Below are positions 51,669-60,984 of a stretch of 64,000 nt of DNA, piece after piece (position 1 is the stretch's first letter; the number at the start of each line of letters is the position of its first letter). The stretch is from Haemophilus influenzae. Its GTDB lineage: Bacteria; Pseudomonadota; Gammaproteobacteria; Enterobacterales; Pasteurellaceae. A model generated the notes under the pieces. It had not been told where the DNA came from, made no database searches, and saw only the letters and a list, made by a program, of their open reading frames with translations. A program made the translations under genes and the position numbers. The stretch spans positions 1,736,001 through 1,800,000 of the forward strand of contig NZ_LN831035.1 of the NCBI RefSeq assembly GCF_001457655.1. Reading direction: 5' to 3'.

Positions 51669-52340
51669 TTAGTAAGTGCTTTGAGTGTCTTGCGTACCGC
51701 TAATAATTGCAATGCCAGCGCTTGCACCAATGCGAGTCGCACCCGCCTTAATCATTGCAAGTGCAGTTTCAGTATCACGCACACCACCTGATGCTTTAAC
51801 ACCAATATTGCCGACCGTTTGTTTCATCAATGCAACATCTTCTACAGTTGCGCCGCCTTTATTGAAACCCGTTGATGTTTTAACAAAAGCTACACCGATT
51901 TCTTTACAAATTTCGCAGGCTTTCACTATTTCATCTTTAGTGAGCAAACAAGTTTCTAAAATTACTTTTAATGGCGTGCCATTACAAGCATTAAATACAG
52001 CTTGAATATCTTGTTTTACTGCATCCCATTTTTGCGATTTTATCCAACCTACATTAATTACCATATCAATCTCATTTGCACCCGCTTTAATAGCTTCTTG
52101 CGTTTCAAATGCTTTGACAGAGGTTAAATTCGCCCCCAAAGGGAAGCCAACTACGGTACAAATTTTTACATTTGAGCCAGCAAGTTTTTCTTTAGCGAGT
52201 GGAATATAACCAGAATTGATACATACAGAATAAAATCCATGTTCAATCGCTTCATTACAGAGTGTCGAAATATCTTGTTCATTTTTTTCTGCGGTAAGTG
52301 CGGTGTGGTCGATATATTGAGCAAGTTGATTTGATGTCAT
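51669..52340 (-). CDS. deoC: Deoxyribose-phosphate aldolase
   Basis: The 223-residue class I aldolase splits deoxyribose-5-phosphate to acetaldehyde and glyceraldehyde-3-phosphate. The Schiff-base Lys154 lies in [10 protein letters not shown], Asp92 in [10 protein letters not shown] and Lys182 in [16 protein letters not shown] precedes the start. No other deo genes are adjacent. Confidence 0.96.
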   Translation of the reverse strand: MTSNQLAQYIDHTALTAEKNEQDISTLCNEAIEHGFYSVCINSGYIPLAKEKLAGSNVKICTVVGFPLGANLTSVKAFETQEAIKAGANEIDMVINVGWIKSQKWDAVKQDIQAVFNACNGTPLKVILETCLLTKDEIVKACEICKEIGVAFVKTSTGFNKGGATVEDVALMKQTVGNIGVKASGGVRDTETALAMIKAGATRIGASAGIAIISGTQDTQSTY

Positions 52341-52450
52341 TATTTTCCTCCTTTTATTTATGTTTTACCTATTGTAGCAAAAATTCTTTATTTTTGACTA
52401 TGGTTGTACGCTCAATTACAATCATCTCAACAAGATAAGGAATAAATAAA

Positions 52451-52954
52451 ATGAAGATTAAAAAATTACTCAAGAATGGATTATCCCTCTTTTTAACTTT
52501 TATTGTGATAACTAGCATACTGGATTTTGTTCGTCGCCCTGTAGTGCCAAAGGAAATAAATAAAATCACGTTACAAGATCTTCAAGGGAGTACGTTCTCT
52601 CTTGATAGTCTTGATCAAAACAAACCCACATTACTTTATTTTTGGGGAACTTGGTGTGGTTATTGTCGTTATACTTCGCCAGCAATTAATTCTTTAGCAA
52701 ACGAAGGCTATCAAGTTGTATCGGTGGCATTACGCTCAGGCAATGAGGCGGACGTAAATGATTATTTAAGTAAGCATGACTACCACTTCACTACGGTTAA
52801 TGATCCTAAAGGGGAATTTGCAGAACGATGGCAAATTAATGTGACACCCACAATTGTGTTGTTGAGTAAAGGCAAAATGGATCTTGTTACGACAGGCCTT
52901 ACGAGTTATTGGGGATTAAAAGTGCGGTTGTTTTTCGCAGAGTTTTTTGGCTAA
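52451..52954 (+). CDS. Membrane-anchored thioredoxin-like disulfide protein (TlpA/ScsD type)
   Basis: The 167-residue protein has an N-terminal basic stretch and membrane anchor (about 8-25, LKNGLSLFLTFIVITSI), then a periplasmic thioredoxin fold with the active site WGTWCGYC (Cys69, Cys72) and cis-Pro motif NVTPTIV. It resembles TlpA/ScsD or DsbE-like reductases. The substrate is unknown; no cytochrome c maturation genes are beside it. It is 52 bp upstream of hldD. Confidence 0.85.
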   Translation: MKIKKLLKNGLSLFLTFIVITSILDFVRRPVVPKEINKITLQDLQGSTFSLDSLDQNKPTLLYFWGTWCGYCRYTSPAINSLANEGYQVVSVALRSGNEADVNDYLSKHDYHFTTVNDPKGEFAERWQINVTPTIVLLSKGKMDLVTTGLTSYWGLKVRLFFAEFFG

Positions 52955-53006
52955 GCGGTAGAAAATCTATTACAATACGCAAACTTATTTTAAAGAGGAC
53001 AGAATT

Positions 53007-53933
53007 ATGATTATTGTAACAGGCGGCGCTGGTTTTATTGGCAGTAATATTGTCAAAGCATTGAATGATTTAGGGCGCAAAGATATTTTAGTGGTGGATA
53101 ACTTAAAAGATGGCACGAAATTTGCAAATTTAGTTGATTTAGACATCGCAGATTATTGCGATAAAGAAGATTTCATTGCTTCTATTATTGCGGGCGATGA
53201 ATTTGGCGATATTGATGCGGTATTCCACGAGGGGGCATGTTCTGCGACTACGGAATGGGATGGTAAATACATTATGCACAACAACTACGAATATTCTAAA
53301 GAGTTGTTGCATTATTGCCTTGACCGTGAAATTCCTTTTTTCTATGCCTCAAGCGCAGCAACTTATGGAGACACCAAAGTATTCCGTGAAGAACGTGAAT
53401 TTGAAGGCCCATTAAATGTGTATGGCTATTCTAAATTCTTGTTCGATCAATATGTGCGTAACATTTTGCCAGAAGCAAAATCGCCAGTATGTGGTTTCCG
53501 TTATTTCAATGTTTACGGGCCGCGTGAAAATCATAAAGGTTCAATGGCGAGTGTGGCATTCCACTTGAATAACCAAATCTTAAAAGGCGAAAATCCAAAA
53601 TTATTTGCAGGCAGCGAAGGATTCCGCCGTGATTTTGTTTATGTAGGCGATGTGGCTGCAGTGAATATTTGGTGTTGGCAAAATGGTATTTCGGGTATTT
53701 ACAACCTTGGTACAGGAAATGCAGAAAGTTTCCGTGCGGTGGCTGATGCGGTAGTGAAATTCCACGGAAAAGGCGAGATTGAAACCATTCCATTCCCAGA
53801 GCATTTGAAATCTCGTTATCAAGAATATACTCAAGCAGATTTAACTAAACTTCGCTCAACAGGCTACGATAAACCATTCAAAACAGTCGCGGAAGGCGTG
53901 ACTGAATATATGGCGTGGTTGAATAGAAAATAA
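53007..53933 (+). CDS. hldD: ADP-L-glycero-D-manno-heptose 6-epimerase
   Basis: The 308-residue short-chain dehydrogenase/epimerase (also rfaD) makes the activated heptose for the LOS inner core. The NADP motif is GGAGFIGS starting at residue 6, and the YxxxK pair is Tyr139/Lys143 in [17 protein letters not shown] and [10 protein letters not shown] are also typical. waaF, which uses the product, lies in the same window at 61 kb. Confidence 0.97.
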   Translation: MIIVTGGAGFIGSNIVKALNDLGRKDILVVDNLKDGTKFANLVDLDIADYCDKEDFIASIIAGDEFGDIDAVFHEGACSATTEWDGKYIMHNNYEYSKELLHYCLDREIPFFYASSAATYGDTKVFREEREFEGPLNVYGYSKFLFDQYVRNILPEAKSPVCGFRYFNVYGPRENHKGSMASVAFHLNNQILKGENPKLFAGSEGFRRDFVYVGDVAAVNIWCWQNGISGIYNLGTGNAESFRAVADAVVKFHGKGEIETIPFPEHLKSRYQEYTQADLTKLRSTGYDKPFKTVAEGVTEYMAWLNRK

Positions 53934-53947
53934 ATTATTAATGTAGT

Positions 53948-53980
53948 AAATCCCCTATAGCTTATCGGCATAGGGGATTT
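53948..53980. terminator. Bidirectional terminator between hldD and xylB
   Basis: AAATCCCCTAT (53948-53958) pairs with ATAGGGGATTT (53970-53980), with T-rich flank on the plus side. It separates convergent hldD and xylB. Confidence 0.85.
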
Positions 53981-53983
53981 TAT

Positions 53984-55465
53984 TTAATATAATTGTGATA
54001 AATGTATTAAATAACGCTCATAAGCACTTTGATAATTTTTCACCTGTGATAAGTTGGGATAAGCTTTTGAGTTTTCATCTAAGTGAATGAAGGTTTCGCA
54101 TAAAAATTCCAGTTCTCCTTCTCCATTTGCCCACATAGCTTGAATTGCTCCTCCTAATGCAGCAGCTTCTTCTTCCTGCAAACATACCACTTCAGAATTC
54201 ATCACATCAGCAATCATTTGCCGCCAAAATGAGCTTTTCGCGCCACCTCCAATTAGGCGAATTTGTGAGGTTTCGAGGCCAGCTTGACGAAATAAATCTA
54301 AGCCATAGCGAAGCGTAAAAGTAGCACTTTCCATCATTGCTCGACAAAGATTTTCTCGTGTGAAATTACTTGAATCTAATCCTAAAATGCTCGCTTTTGC
54401 ATTGGGTAAAGGTGGAACTCTTTCACCATTAAAGAATGGCAAAATAGTGATGCCATTCGCGCCAATAGGTGCTTGTTGAGCAAGTTGATTTAATTCTTCA
54501 ATATCAATATTGAGCAAATTCATTAGCTGTTTATTTGAGGAGGTTATATTCATTACACAAACCAGTGGTAACCAGCCATTATTACTTGAACAAAAATTTG
54601 CGATCATTGGTGGTAAATTAAGCAATGGCTTTTGCGTATAAGCATACAAGGTACCAGAAGTACCGAGACTCATCGTAGCAATCCCTTCTCGAATATTTCC
54701 TGTACCAATTGCTCCCATCATATTATCGCCTCCACCTGTGGAGACGATGACATTCTCATTAAAACCAAATAAAGTCGCAATTTCAGGTTTAATCACACCG
54801 ATTTTTTGTTCAGCAGAAAGTAATTTTGGTAACACTTCATCCATATTTAATTCTGGTGCAAGATATTTGAAGACTTCTCTTTTCCATTCTCTTTTCACAA
54901 CATCGAAATAACCACTACCAGAAGCATCACCAAATTCAGTGCAGAATTTTCCTGTTAGCCAATAATTTAGATAATCGTGTGGCAGCATGATTTTGCGAAT
55001 ATTGGCAAATTTGTCAGGATAATTTTGACGAAACCAACTTAGTTTTGAAGCTGTGTAACCAGTTTGGCAAATGATGCCTAATTTTTCAAATACGGCTGTT
55101 TGTCCGCCTAATTTTTCGATCAGTATATCATTTTCCGTAGCGGTTTCTGTATCACACCAAAGCTTAGCCTTATATAGAGGACGATCGTTTTTATCTAACA
55201 TTACCAGTCCATGTTGTTGTCCTGAAATGCCTATTCCCTTCACTAAATTAGGTGAAAAGTGCGGTGAATTTTTTGCTTGTTTCAATGCAATTTGTAATGC
55301 TTGTTGTAATGCCTCAATCCACCAATTTGGTTGTTGTTCACGTCTTCCATTGGATTGTGTAATTAATTCATGTTTTGCGTAACCAACTCCAATCACTTTT
55401 TTTTGGACAGAATCAAGCACTATTGCCTTTGTTCCTTGTGTGCCACAATCAATTCCTATATACAT
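53984..55465 (-). CDS. xylB: Xylulokinase
   Basis: I chose the ATG at 55465 (493 residues, MYIGIDCGTQGTKAIV) after AGGAGA; the frame reaches 55519 but the extra 18 residues run through an uptake-signal hairpin. It is a FGGY-family sugar kinase with GIGISGQQHGLV, the catalytic Asp region LWCDTETATEN, and the C-terminal ATP motif RLIGGGAKSSFWRQM. It phosphorylates D-xylulose. It lies downstream of xylA. Confidence 0.95.
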   Translation of the reverse strand: MYIGIDCGTQGTKAIVLDSVQKKVIGVGYAKHELITQSNGRREQQPNWWIEALQQALQIALKQAKNSPHFSPNLVKGIGISGQQHGLVMLDKNDRPLYKAKLWCDTETATENDILIEKLGGQTAVFEKLGIICQTGYTASKLSWFRQNYPDKFANIRKIMLPHDYLNYWLTGKFCTEFGDASGSGYFDVVKREWKREVFKYLAPELNMDEVLPKLLSAEQKIGVIKPEIATLFGFNENVIVSTGGGDNMMGAIGTGNIREGIATMSLGTSGTLYAYTQKPLLNLPPMIANFCSSNNGWLPLVCVMNITSSNKQLMNLLNIDIEELNQLAQQAPIGANGITILPFFNGERVPPLPNAKASILGLDSSNFTRENLCRAMMESATFTLRYGLDLFRQAGLETSQIRLIGGGAKSSFWRQMIADVMNSEVVCLQEEEAAALGGAIQAMWANGEGELEFLCETFIHLDENSKAYPNLSQVKNYQSAYERYLIHLSQLY

Positions 55466-55484
55466 AATGTCTCCTAAAATAAAA

Positions 55485-55510
55485 AAGTGCGGTGAAATAC
55501 AACCGCACTT
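55485..55510 (-). terminator. Inverted uptake-signal hairpin between xylA and xylB
   Basis: AAGTGCGGT (55485-55493) and ACCGCACTT (55502-55510) form a stem in the xylA-xylB gap, flanked by A/T runs. It may lower xylB relative to xylA. Confidence 0.55.
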
Positions 55511-55521
55511 TTGCTTCATTT

Positions 55522-56841
55522 TTAGCTATAAATAACTTGGTTTACCAAATTTTCCAAATATTCTTGCTGACCTGAAACTGGTTTTGGTGCTAAATCTTTT
55601 TGTTGGACAAGTTGCGCAAGTGTTTCAAGTGAAGTTTTACCTTGCAAAATATGCTGACCAAGTTCACTATTCCAACCTGCATAGCGTGCATTAACAATTT
55701 TTTGTAAGGTTTTCTCTTGTAACATTTTTGCTGCACGTTTTAAGGATAATGCCAATACATCAATTGCACCGATATGAGCGTAAAATAAATCATAAGGATC
55801 AATACTTTGTCGGCGAATTTTCGCATCAAAATTAAAGCCTCCAGTAGTAAAACCGCCATGTTTTAAAATTTCATACATAACTAACGTATTTTCTTCAACA
55901 CTATTTGGGAATTGGTCGGTATCCCAGCCTAATTGTGGATCGCCACGATTAGCATCAATTGAGCCAAAAATATCTAATGCACAAGCTGTTGCAATTTCAT
56001 GTTGAAAGGTATGGCCAGCAAGCGTCGCGTGGTTAGCTTCAATATTAACTTTAATTTCTTTTTCTAAACCAAATTGTTTTAGGAAACCATACACTGTTGC
56101 CACATCATAATCATATTGATGTTTAGTTGGTTCTTGCGGTTTTGGCTCAATTAATAATGTACCTTTAAACCCAATTTTATGCTTATGTTCTACCACCATT
56201 TGCATAAAACGACCAATTTGTTCACGTTCACGTTTCAAATCGGTATTCAATAAAGTTTCATACCCCTCACGTCCACCCCATAATACGTAATTTTCTCCAC
56301 CTAAACGTTGAGTGGCATTCATCGCATTAAACACTTGTGTTGCAGCCCAAGCAAAAACCTCAGGATTAGGATTGGTTGCTGCACCAGACATATAACGAGG
56401 ATTAGTAAAACAATTTGCAGTTCCCCATAAGAGTTTTACACCCGTTTCTACTTGTTTGCGTTCTAAAATATCAACAATATGATGAAAATTTTGTACATAT
56501 TCCCGCACTGAATTACCTTCAGGTGCAATATCAACATCATGAAAACAATAATAAGGCACGCCTAACTTATTCAAAAACTCAAAAGCAATATCGGCTTTTT
56601 GTTCTGCGCCAGCAAGCACATTTGGATTTTTCTGCCAACTTCGCTCCAAAGAACCTAGCCCAAACATATCATTCCCATTCCAGCAAAAGGTATGCCAATA
56701 ACACACCGCCAAGCGTAAATGTTCAGCCATAGTTTTACCTAAAATTACTTGATTAGCATCATAATGTTTGAAAGCAAAAGGATTTGTGGATTTTTCTCCC
56801 TCAAAGGAGATTTTTTCAATTTTATCGAAATAGGTTGTCAT
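55522..56841 (-). CDS. xylA: Xylose isomerase
   Basis: The 439-residue enzyme begins [16 protein letters not shown] at the ATG 56841, preceded by GAGGAAA; a longer frame to 56877 was rejected. Catalytic His101 and Asp104 lie in [11 protein letters not shown], with metal ligands in [16 protein letters not shown] and [12 protein letters not shown]. It converts xylose to xylulose for XylB. A CRP site lies about 100 bp upstream. Confidence 0.97.
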   Translation of the reverse strand: MTTYFDKIEKISFEGEKSTNPFAFKHYDANQVILGKTMAEHLRLAVCYWHTFCWNGNDMFGLGSLERSWQKNPNVLAGAEQKADIAFEFLNKLGVPYYCFHDVDIAPEGNSVREYVQNFHHIVDILERKQVETGVKLLWGTANCFTNPRYMSGAATNPNPEVFAWAATQVFNAMNATQRLGGENYVLWGGREGYETLLNTDLKREREQIGRFMQMVVEHKHKIGFKGTLLIEPKPQEPTKHQYDYDVATVYGFLKQFGLEKEIKVNIEANHATLAGHTFQHEIATACALDIFGSIDANRGDPQLGWDTDQFPNSVEENTLVMYEILKHGGFTTGGFNFDAKIRRQSIDPYDLFYAHIGAIDVLALSLKRAAKMLQEKTLQKIVNARYAGWNSELGQHILQGKTSLETLAQLVQQKDLAPKPVSGQQEYLENLVNQVIYS

Positions 56842-56882
56842 AACATTTTCCTCTCTAGGTGATGAAATTTTTCGCATTTTTG

Positions 56883-56900
56883 TGAAAAACTAACTTTTCA
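56883..56900. promoter_or_regulatory. Possible XylR operator upstream of xylA
   Basis: TGAAAA (56883-56888) and TTTTCA (56895-56900) form a palindrome with a 6-bp spacer about 45 bp upstream of xylA. A regulator site is a guess from position only. Confidence 0.3.
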
Positions 56901-56942
56901 TCAATTATGTTATTTAATTTTTCTATGTTGATTATTTGCAAC

Positions 56943-56958
56943 TGTGGCGTGGATCACA
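56943..56958. promoter_or_regulatory. CRP-binding site between xylA and patB-like gene
   Basis: TGTGG-CGTGGA-TCACA (56943-56958) differs from the consensus TGTGA-N6-TCACA at one position. It lies in the divergent gap and fits catabolite control of xylAB; it is also about 95 bp upstream of the patB-like gene. Confidence 0.7.
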
Positions 56959-57053
56959 GTTGTGAAAAAACGTAATAGATAAAGTAGTTTTAGTAATTTT
57001 AATTCTTTTCTTCTTTGACTAAAGTAAATTTGCCTTATACATCAGGAGGAATA

Positions 57054-58226
57054 ATGAATAATTTTTATAATTTTGATGTGATTATTGATCGTCTAAATAC
57101 ATTTAGTGCTAAATGGAATGTAGATAATGATATTATTCCAATGTCTGTTGCGGATATGGATATTCCAGCCCCTCAGATAATGATAGATGAATTAGAAAAA
57201 TTTAATCGTTTAGGAATTTATGGTTATACTGAATTACCAGCCGACTATTACAAGATAATCAGTGATTATATTTTCGAACAATATCATTATTCTGTTCTCT
57301 CTGAAAAAATTGTATTTTGCCCAAGAATAATCCAAGCCGTATCTATTTATATACGAGCATTTACAAAAGAAAATGATGGAATATGTATTCTATCACCTTC
57401 ATATAGTCCAATATTAAACACGATAAAATTAAATGACAGAAAATTATATCAATGTCCTTTGGTTTATGAAAATAGAAAGTATCATATTGATTTTCATTTA
57501 TTAGAGGAATGTTTTAAACATTCTAAAGTATTTGTTTTAATTTCTCCTCATAATCCAACTGGAACGATTTGGAATAAAGAAGTCCTTATTAAAATTATAA
57601 ACTTAGCTAAAAAACATAATGTATTTATCATTTCCGATGATGTCCACGCAGACTTTACACTAACAAATGACTCCCACTATTTAATATCATCATTAGATGA
57701 ATGGGTAGCAAATCACTCAATGATCTGTTTATCCCCAGCAAAAACTTTTAATATTCCTGGATTGGAAATAGCTAACCTAATTATTGAGAATAAAGAAATT
57801 CGAGAAAAATTTATAAAAGAAATGATGGCATTAGGTATACATAATCCAAATTATTTCTCTATACCAGCTATTATTTCGTTATATAAATATTGTACTGATT
57901 GGGTAATCTATCTAAAAGAATACATAAAGAATAATAAGAAGATAGTAAAAGAATTTTTCAATGAGTATATTCCATTATTAGATATTACTGAAAGTGATGG
58001 AACTTATTTACTTTGGATAAACTATAAAAAGCTAAGTATAAATGAAAATGAATTAGCTTATTGGATTAATAATTTATCAAGAGTAAAAGTATCTTTGGGG
58101 AGTGAATTTGGCAAAGAGGGAGATGGTTTCTTTCGTATGAATGTCGCTATGCCTAGAAAAAAATTATTAGAAGCATTGAATCGAATCAAAAATGGGTTTT
58201 GTTTATTAAACAATAGGGAGATTTAA
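57054..58226 (+). CDS. PatB/MalY-type PLP-dependent C-S lyase
   Basis: The ATG at 57054 follows AGGAGG and gives 390 residues. It is a fold-type I aminotransferase-like enzyme of the MalY/PatB class: MSVADMDIPAP at 30-40, SPHNPTGTIW at 165-174, SDDVHADF near 194, and PLP-binding Lys230 in SPAKTFNIPGLE. Such enzymes cleave cystathionine, cysteine or other S-conjugates to a thiol, pyruvate and ammonia. It is strikingly AT-rich, with many ATA, AGA and AAT codons, unlike its neighbours. It is 1 bp from the nhaC-like start, so the two are co-translated. Confidence 0.82.
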   Translation: MNNFYNFDVIIDRLNTFSAKWNVDNDIIPMSVADMDIPAPQIMIDELEKFNRLGIYGYTELPADYYKIISDYIFEQYHYSVLSEKIVFCPRIIQAVSIYIRAFTKENDGICILSPSYSPILNTIKLNDRKLYQCPLVYENRKYHIDFHLLEECFKHSKVFVLISPHNPTGTIWNKEVLIKIINLAKKHNVFIISDDVHADFTLTNDSHYLISSLDEWVANHSMICLSPAKTFNIPGLEIANLIIENKEIREKFIKEMMALGIHNPNYFSIPAIISLYKYCTDWVIYLKEYIKNNKKIVKEFFNEYIPLLDITESDGTYLLWINYKKLSINENELAYWINNLSRVKVSLGSEFGKEGDGFFRMNVAMPRKKLLEALNRIKNGFCLLNNREI

Positions 58227-58227
58227 T

Positions 58228-59634
58228 ATGAAAACCACTCATCGCACAAGAATGCCAACAACATTAGAAGCTTTTTCACCAATCATTGTGATGCTATTAC
58301 TGTTAGGGCTTGGGTATGCTTTATTTGATTTGCCAGCAGAGCCATTAATGATTATTTCAACGGTATTTGCTGGTTTTTTAGTTATTAAATTAGGTCATTG
58401 CTATTTAGATATTTTAGACGCCATTTCAGAAAAAATAGCTAAAACAATGCCTGCGCTATTAATTTTAATTACTGTAGGATTATTAATTGGAACTTGGATT
58501 AGTGGAGGAACAATTCCTATGATGATCTACTACGGACTAAAAGCAATATCACCAGAATATCTTTATGTGACAGCCTTATTCCTTACTGCTATTGTTTCCA
58601 TTTGTACTGGAACCTCTTGGGGGTCAGCAGGGACTGTCGGTGTGGCATTTATGGGAGTTGCGATTGGATTAGACGCCAATTTGGCTGCTACGGCAGGTGC
58701 TGTGGTCGCTGGTGCGTATTTTGGAGATAAATTATCGCCATTATCTGATACAACCAATATTGCATCCGCAGCTGCTGGCGTAGATTTATATGAGCATATA
58801 GTTCACTTACTTTATACAACATTACCATCTTTTATTCTTTCGGCTACTGTCTATGTGGTATATGGTTTAAACTACGATTTTTCTAATGTAGCGACTCCAG
58901 AAAAAGTAAATACAATGATTCATGAGTTAGAGCAAGTTTATCATTTTAACTTTCTATTACTTATTCCAGTCGCTATTGTATTATGGGGATCTATTACTAA
59001 GAAACCGACTATTCCAGTGATGTTATTATCAGCATTTATCGCAATTATTAATGCTATCTTAATTCAAAAATTCTCTCTATCTGATGTGATTAATAGCGCA
59101 GTTAATGGATTTGATACCTCAATGATTCACCATACTTCAGTTAGCTCTGATTTAAGTCGTTTGTTGAATCGTGGTGGAATGAACTCAATGATGGGAACAC
59201 TATTAATTTGTTTCTGTGCATTATCATTTGCAGGTGTATTACAATTGAGCGGTGCATTAACCGTGATTATTCAAAAATTACTCACCTTTGTTCATTCAAC
59301 TCTTTCTTTGATTATTACAACGATTCTTTGCGGTCTAACAATGATTGGGGTTACTTGTAATGGGCAAATTTCTATTCTAATTCCAGGAGAAATGCTTAAA
59401 AATGCGTATGTAGAAAAAGGATTACATCCAAAAAATCTAAGTCGAACAGCAGAAGACTCCGCAACAATTATTGAACCTATTTTGCCATGGACTGCCGCAG
59501 GTGCATATATGGCAGGCACATTAGGTGTTGCAACATTGTCTTATTTACCTTGGGCAATTTTATGTTGGAGCGGTATTATCTTTGCTATTATTTATGGTGC
59601 AAGTGGAATAGGTATTGCGAAGCTAAAAAAATAA
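58228..59634 (+). CDS. nhaC: NhaC-family Na+/H+ (or amino-acid-linked) antiporter
   Basis: The 468-residue membrane protein has about eleven helices and NhaC signatures: TGTSWGSAGTVGVAFMG, GAYFGDKLSPLSDTTNIA and the C-terminal AEDSATIIEPILPWTAAGAY. The family contains Na+/H+ antiporters and also malate/lactate or amine antiporters, so coupling to a C-S lyase may mean it imports the lyase substrate. It is coupled to the patB-like gene and ended by a terminator. Confidence 0.82.
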   Translation: MKTTHRTRMPTTLEAFSPIIVMLLLLGLGYALFDLPAEPLMIISTVFAGFLVIKLGHCYLDILDAISEKIAKTMPALLILITVGLLIGTWISGGTIPMMIYYGLKAISPEYLYVTALFLTAIVSICTGTSWGSAGTVGVAFMGVAIGLDANLAATAGAVVAGAYFGDKLSPLSDTTNIASAAAGVDLYEHIVHLLYTTLPSFILSATVYVVYGLNYDFSNVATPEKVNTMIHELEQVYHFNFLLLIPVAIVLWGSITKKPTIPVMLLSAFIAIINAILIQKFSLSDVINSAVNGFDTSMIHHTSVSSDLSRLLNRGGMNSMMGTLLICFCALSFAGVLQLSGALTVIIQKLLTFVHSTLSLIITTILCGLTMIGVTCNGQISILIPGEMLKNAYVEKGLHPKNLSRTAEDSATIIEPILPWTAAGAYMAGTLGVATLSYLPWAILCWSGIIFAIIYGASGIGIAKLKK

Positions 59635-59650
59635 ATGTGGTATTGGATAT

Positions 59651-59680
59651 AAAAATGGCCAGTTATTCTGGCTATTTTTA
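59651..59680 (+). terminator. Terminator after nhaC
   Basis: AAAATGGCCAG and CTGGCTATTTTT form a stem of about 10 bp with loop TTATT and a T-run. Confidence 0.85.
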
Positions 59681-59745
59681 TCTTGAAGCTAAATATCTTT
59701 TCTATTATAACTTAAATAGCAATTTCCCATAGATAAGGATATAAA

Positions 59746-60909
59746 ATGACGGAACAATACTACAAAATTGCCCTCTTATTTAATGCAAACAAAGTATATG
59801 ATCGGCAGGTGGTGGAGGGTATTGGACAATATATTCAGGCATCGCAATGTATGTGGGATATTTTTGTAGAAGATGAATTTATCTATCATACTGATACTAT
59901 TAATCAACTTTCTATTGATGGCATTATTGCAGACTTTGATGATCCAAAAACTGTTGAATTATTGCAACACACTCTTATTCCTACTATAGCAGTTGGTGGA
60001 TCTTATAAACAAGCTGATTTTTATCCGCACTTTCCTTATGTAGCAACAGATAATATGGCATTGGTTGAAATGGCTTTATCTCATTTACAGGAGAAAGGAC
60101 TGTCACAGTTTGCATTTTATGGTTTGCAAGTAAATACTCATAAGCATTGGTCTATAGAACGAAGAGATGCTTTTGTAGAGTTGATGGAGAAAAATCATTA
60201 CCCTATTTACCTATATGAGGGTGTGCAGGTTCATGCTCAAAATTGGTTGGAAGAGCAACAAAAGCTAATTGTCTGGTTAAAATCTCTTCCTTCTCATACT
60301 GGTATTATTGCTGTTACGGATGCGCGTGCTCGTCATTTATTGCAGGCTTGTGAATACAGTAAAATTGCTGTACCTGAAGAGCTTTGTGTGGTTGGTATTG
60401 ATAATGAAGAATTGATCCAATATTTATCGCGTATGTCCCTTTCCTCCGTAGAACAAGGCACGAGAGAGATTGGTTATCAAGCTGCGAAATTATTACACAA
60501 ATTACTCAATGGTCAAAAAGTTTCACATACCCCTATTTTAATTCCACCGATTACCGTTCACTCTCGAAATTCTACAGATTATCGATCATTAACAGATCCG
60601 CTTGTCATTCAAGCAATGCATTATATTCGTCATCGTGCCTGTCATCGAATTAAAGTAGAACAAGTTTTAGATCATCTTGAAACCTCACGTTCTAATCTTG
60701 AACAACGTTTTAAGAATGAAATGAATAAAACAATTCACCAAGTCATCCACGAAGAAAAAATTTCCCGAGCAAAGAATTTATTACAACAAACAGATATTTC
60801 TATTCAAGAAATTGCTGAGATTTGCGGCTATCCATCAATTCAATATTTTTACTCTGTTTTTAAGAAAGAATTTGAAATGACTCCTAAAGAGTTTCGACTA
60901 AATTGTTAA
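59746..60909 (+). CDS. xylR: Xylose operon regulator XylR (AraC family)
   Basis: The 387-residue regulator has an N-terminal LacI-like periplasmic-binding-protein domain (YYKIALLFNANKVYDRQVV onward, to about 275) that senses xylose, and a C-terminal AraC-type double helix-turn-helix (about 290-387) with SRSNLEQRFKNEMNKTIHQV and EIAEICGYPSIQYFYSVFKK. It activates xyl genes in E. coli. Here it is separated from xylAB by the patB-nhaC pair and points away from them. Confidence 0.94.
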   Translation: MTEQYYKIALLFNANKVYDRQVVEGIGQYIQASQCMWDIFVEDEFIYHTDTINQLSIDGIIADFDDPKTVELLQHTLIPTIAVGGSYKQADFYPHFPYVATDNMALVEMALSHLQEKGLSQFAFYGLQVNTHKHWSIERRDAFVELMEKNHYPIYLYEGVQVHAQNWLEEQQKLIVWLKSLPSHTGIIAVTDARARHLLQACEYSKIAVPEELCVVGIDNEELIQYLSRMSLSSVEQGTREIGYQAAKLLHKLLNGQKVSHTPILIPPITVHSRNSTDYRSLTDPLVIQAMHYIRHRACHRIKVEQVLDHLETSRSNLEQRFKNEMNKTIHQVIHEEKISRAKNLLQQTDISIQEIAEICGYPSIQYFYSVFKKEFEMTPKEFRLNC

Positions 60910-60984
60910 AGGAGCATATTTTTATTCAACTCTGTGCCATAATAACAAGTATTTTTGACCGCACTTTTATCTGAAAGACAGAAA

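Noticed and set aside
57015..57053. Earlier start for the patB-like gene
   Set aside because: The earlier codons include the AGGAGG ribosome binding site of the ATG at 57054, so the shorter form is the real protein.
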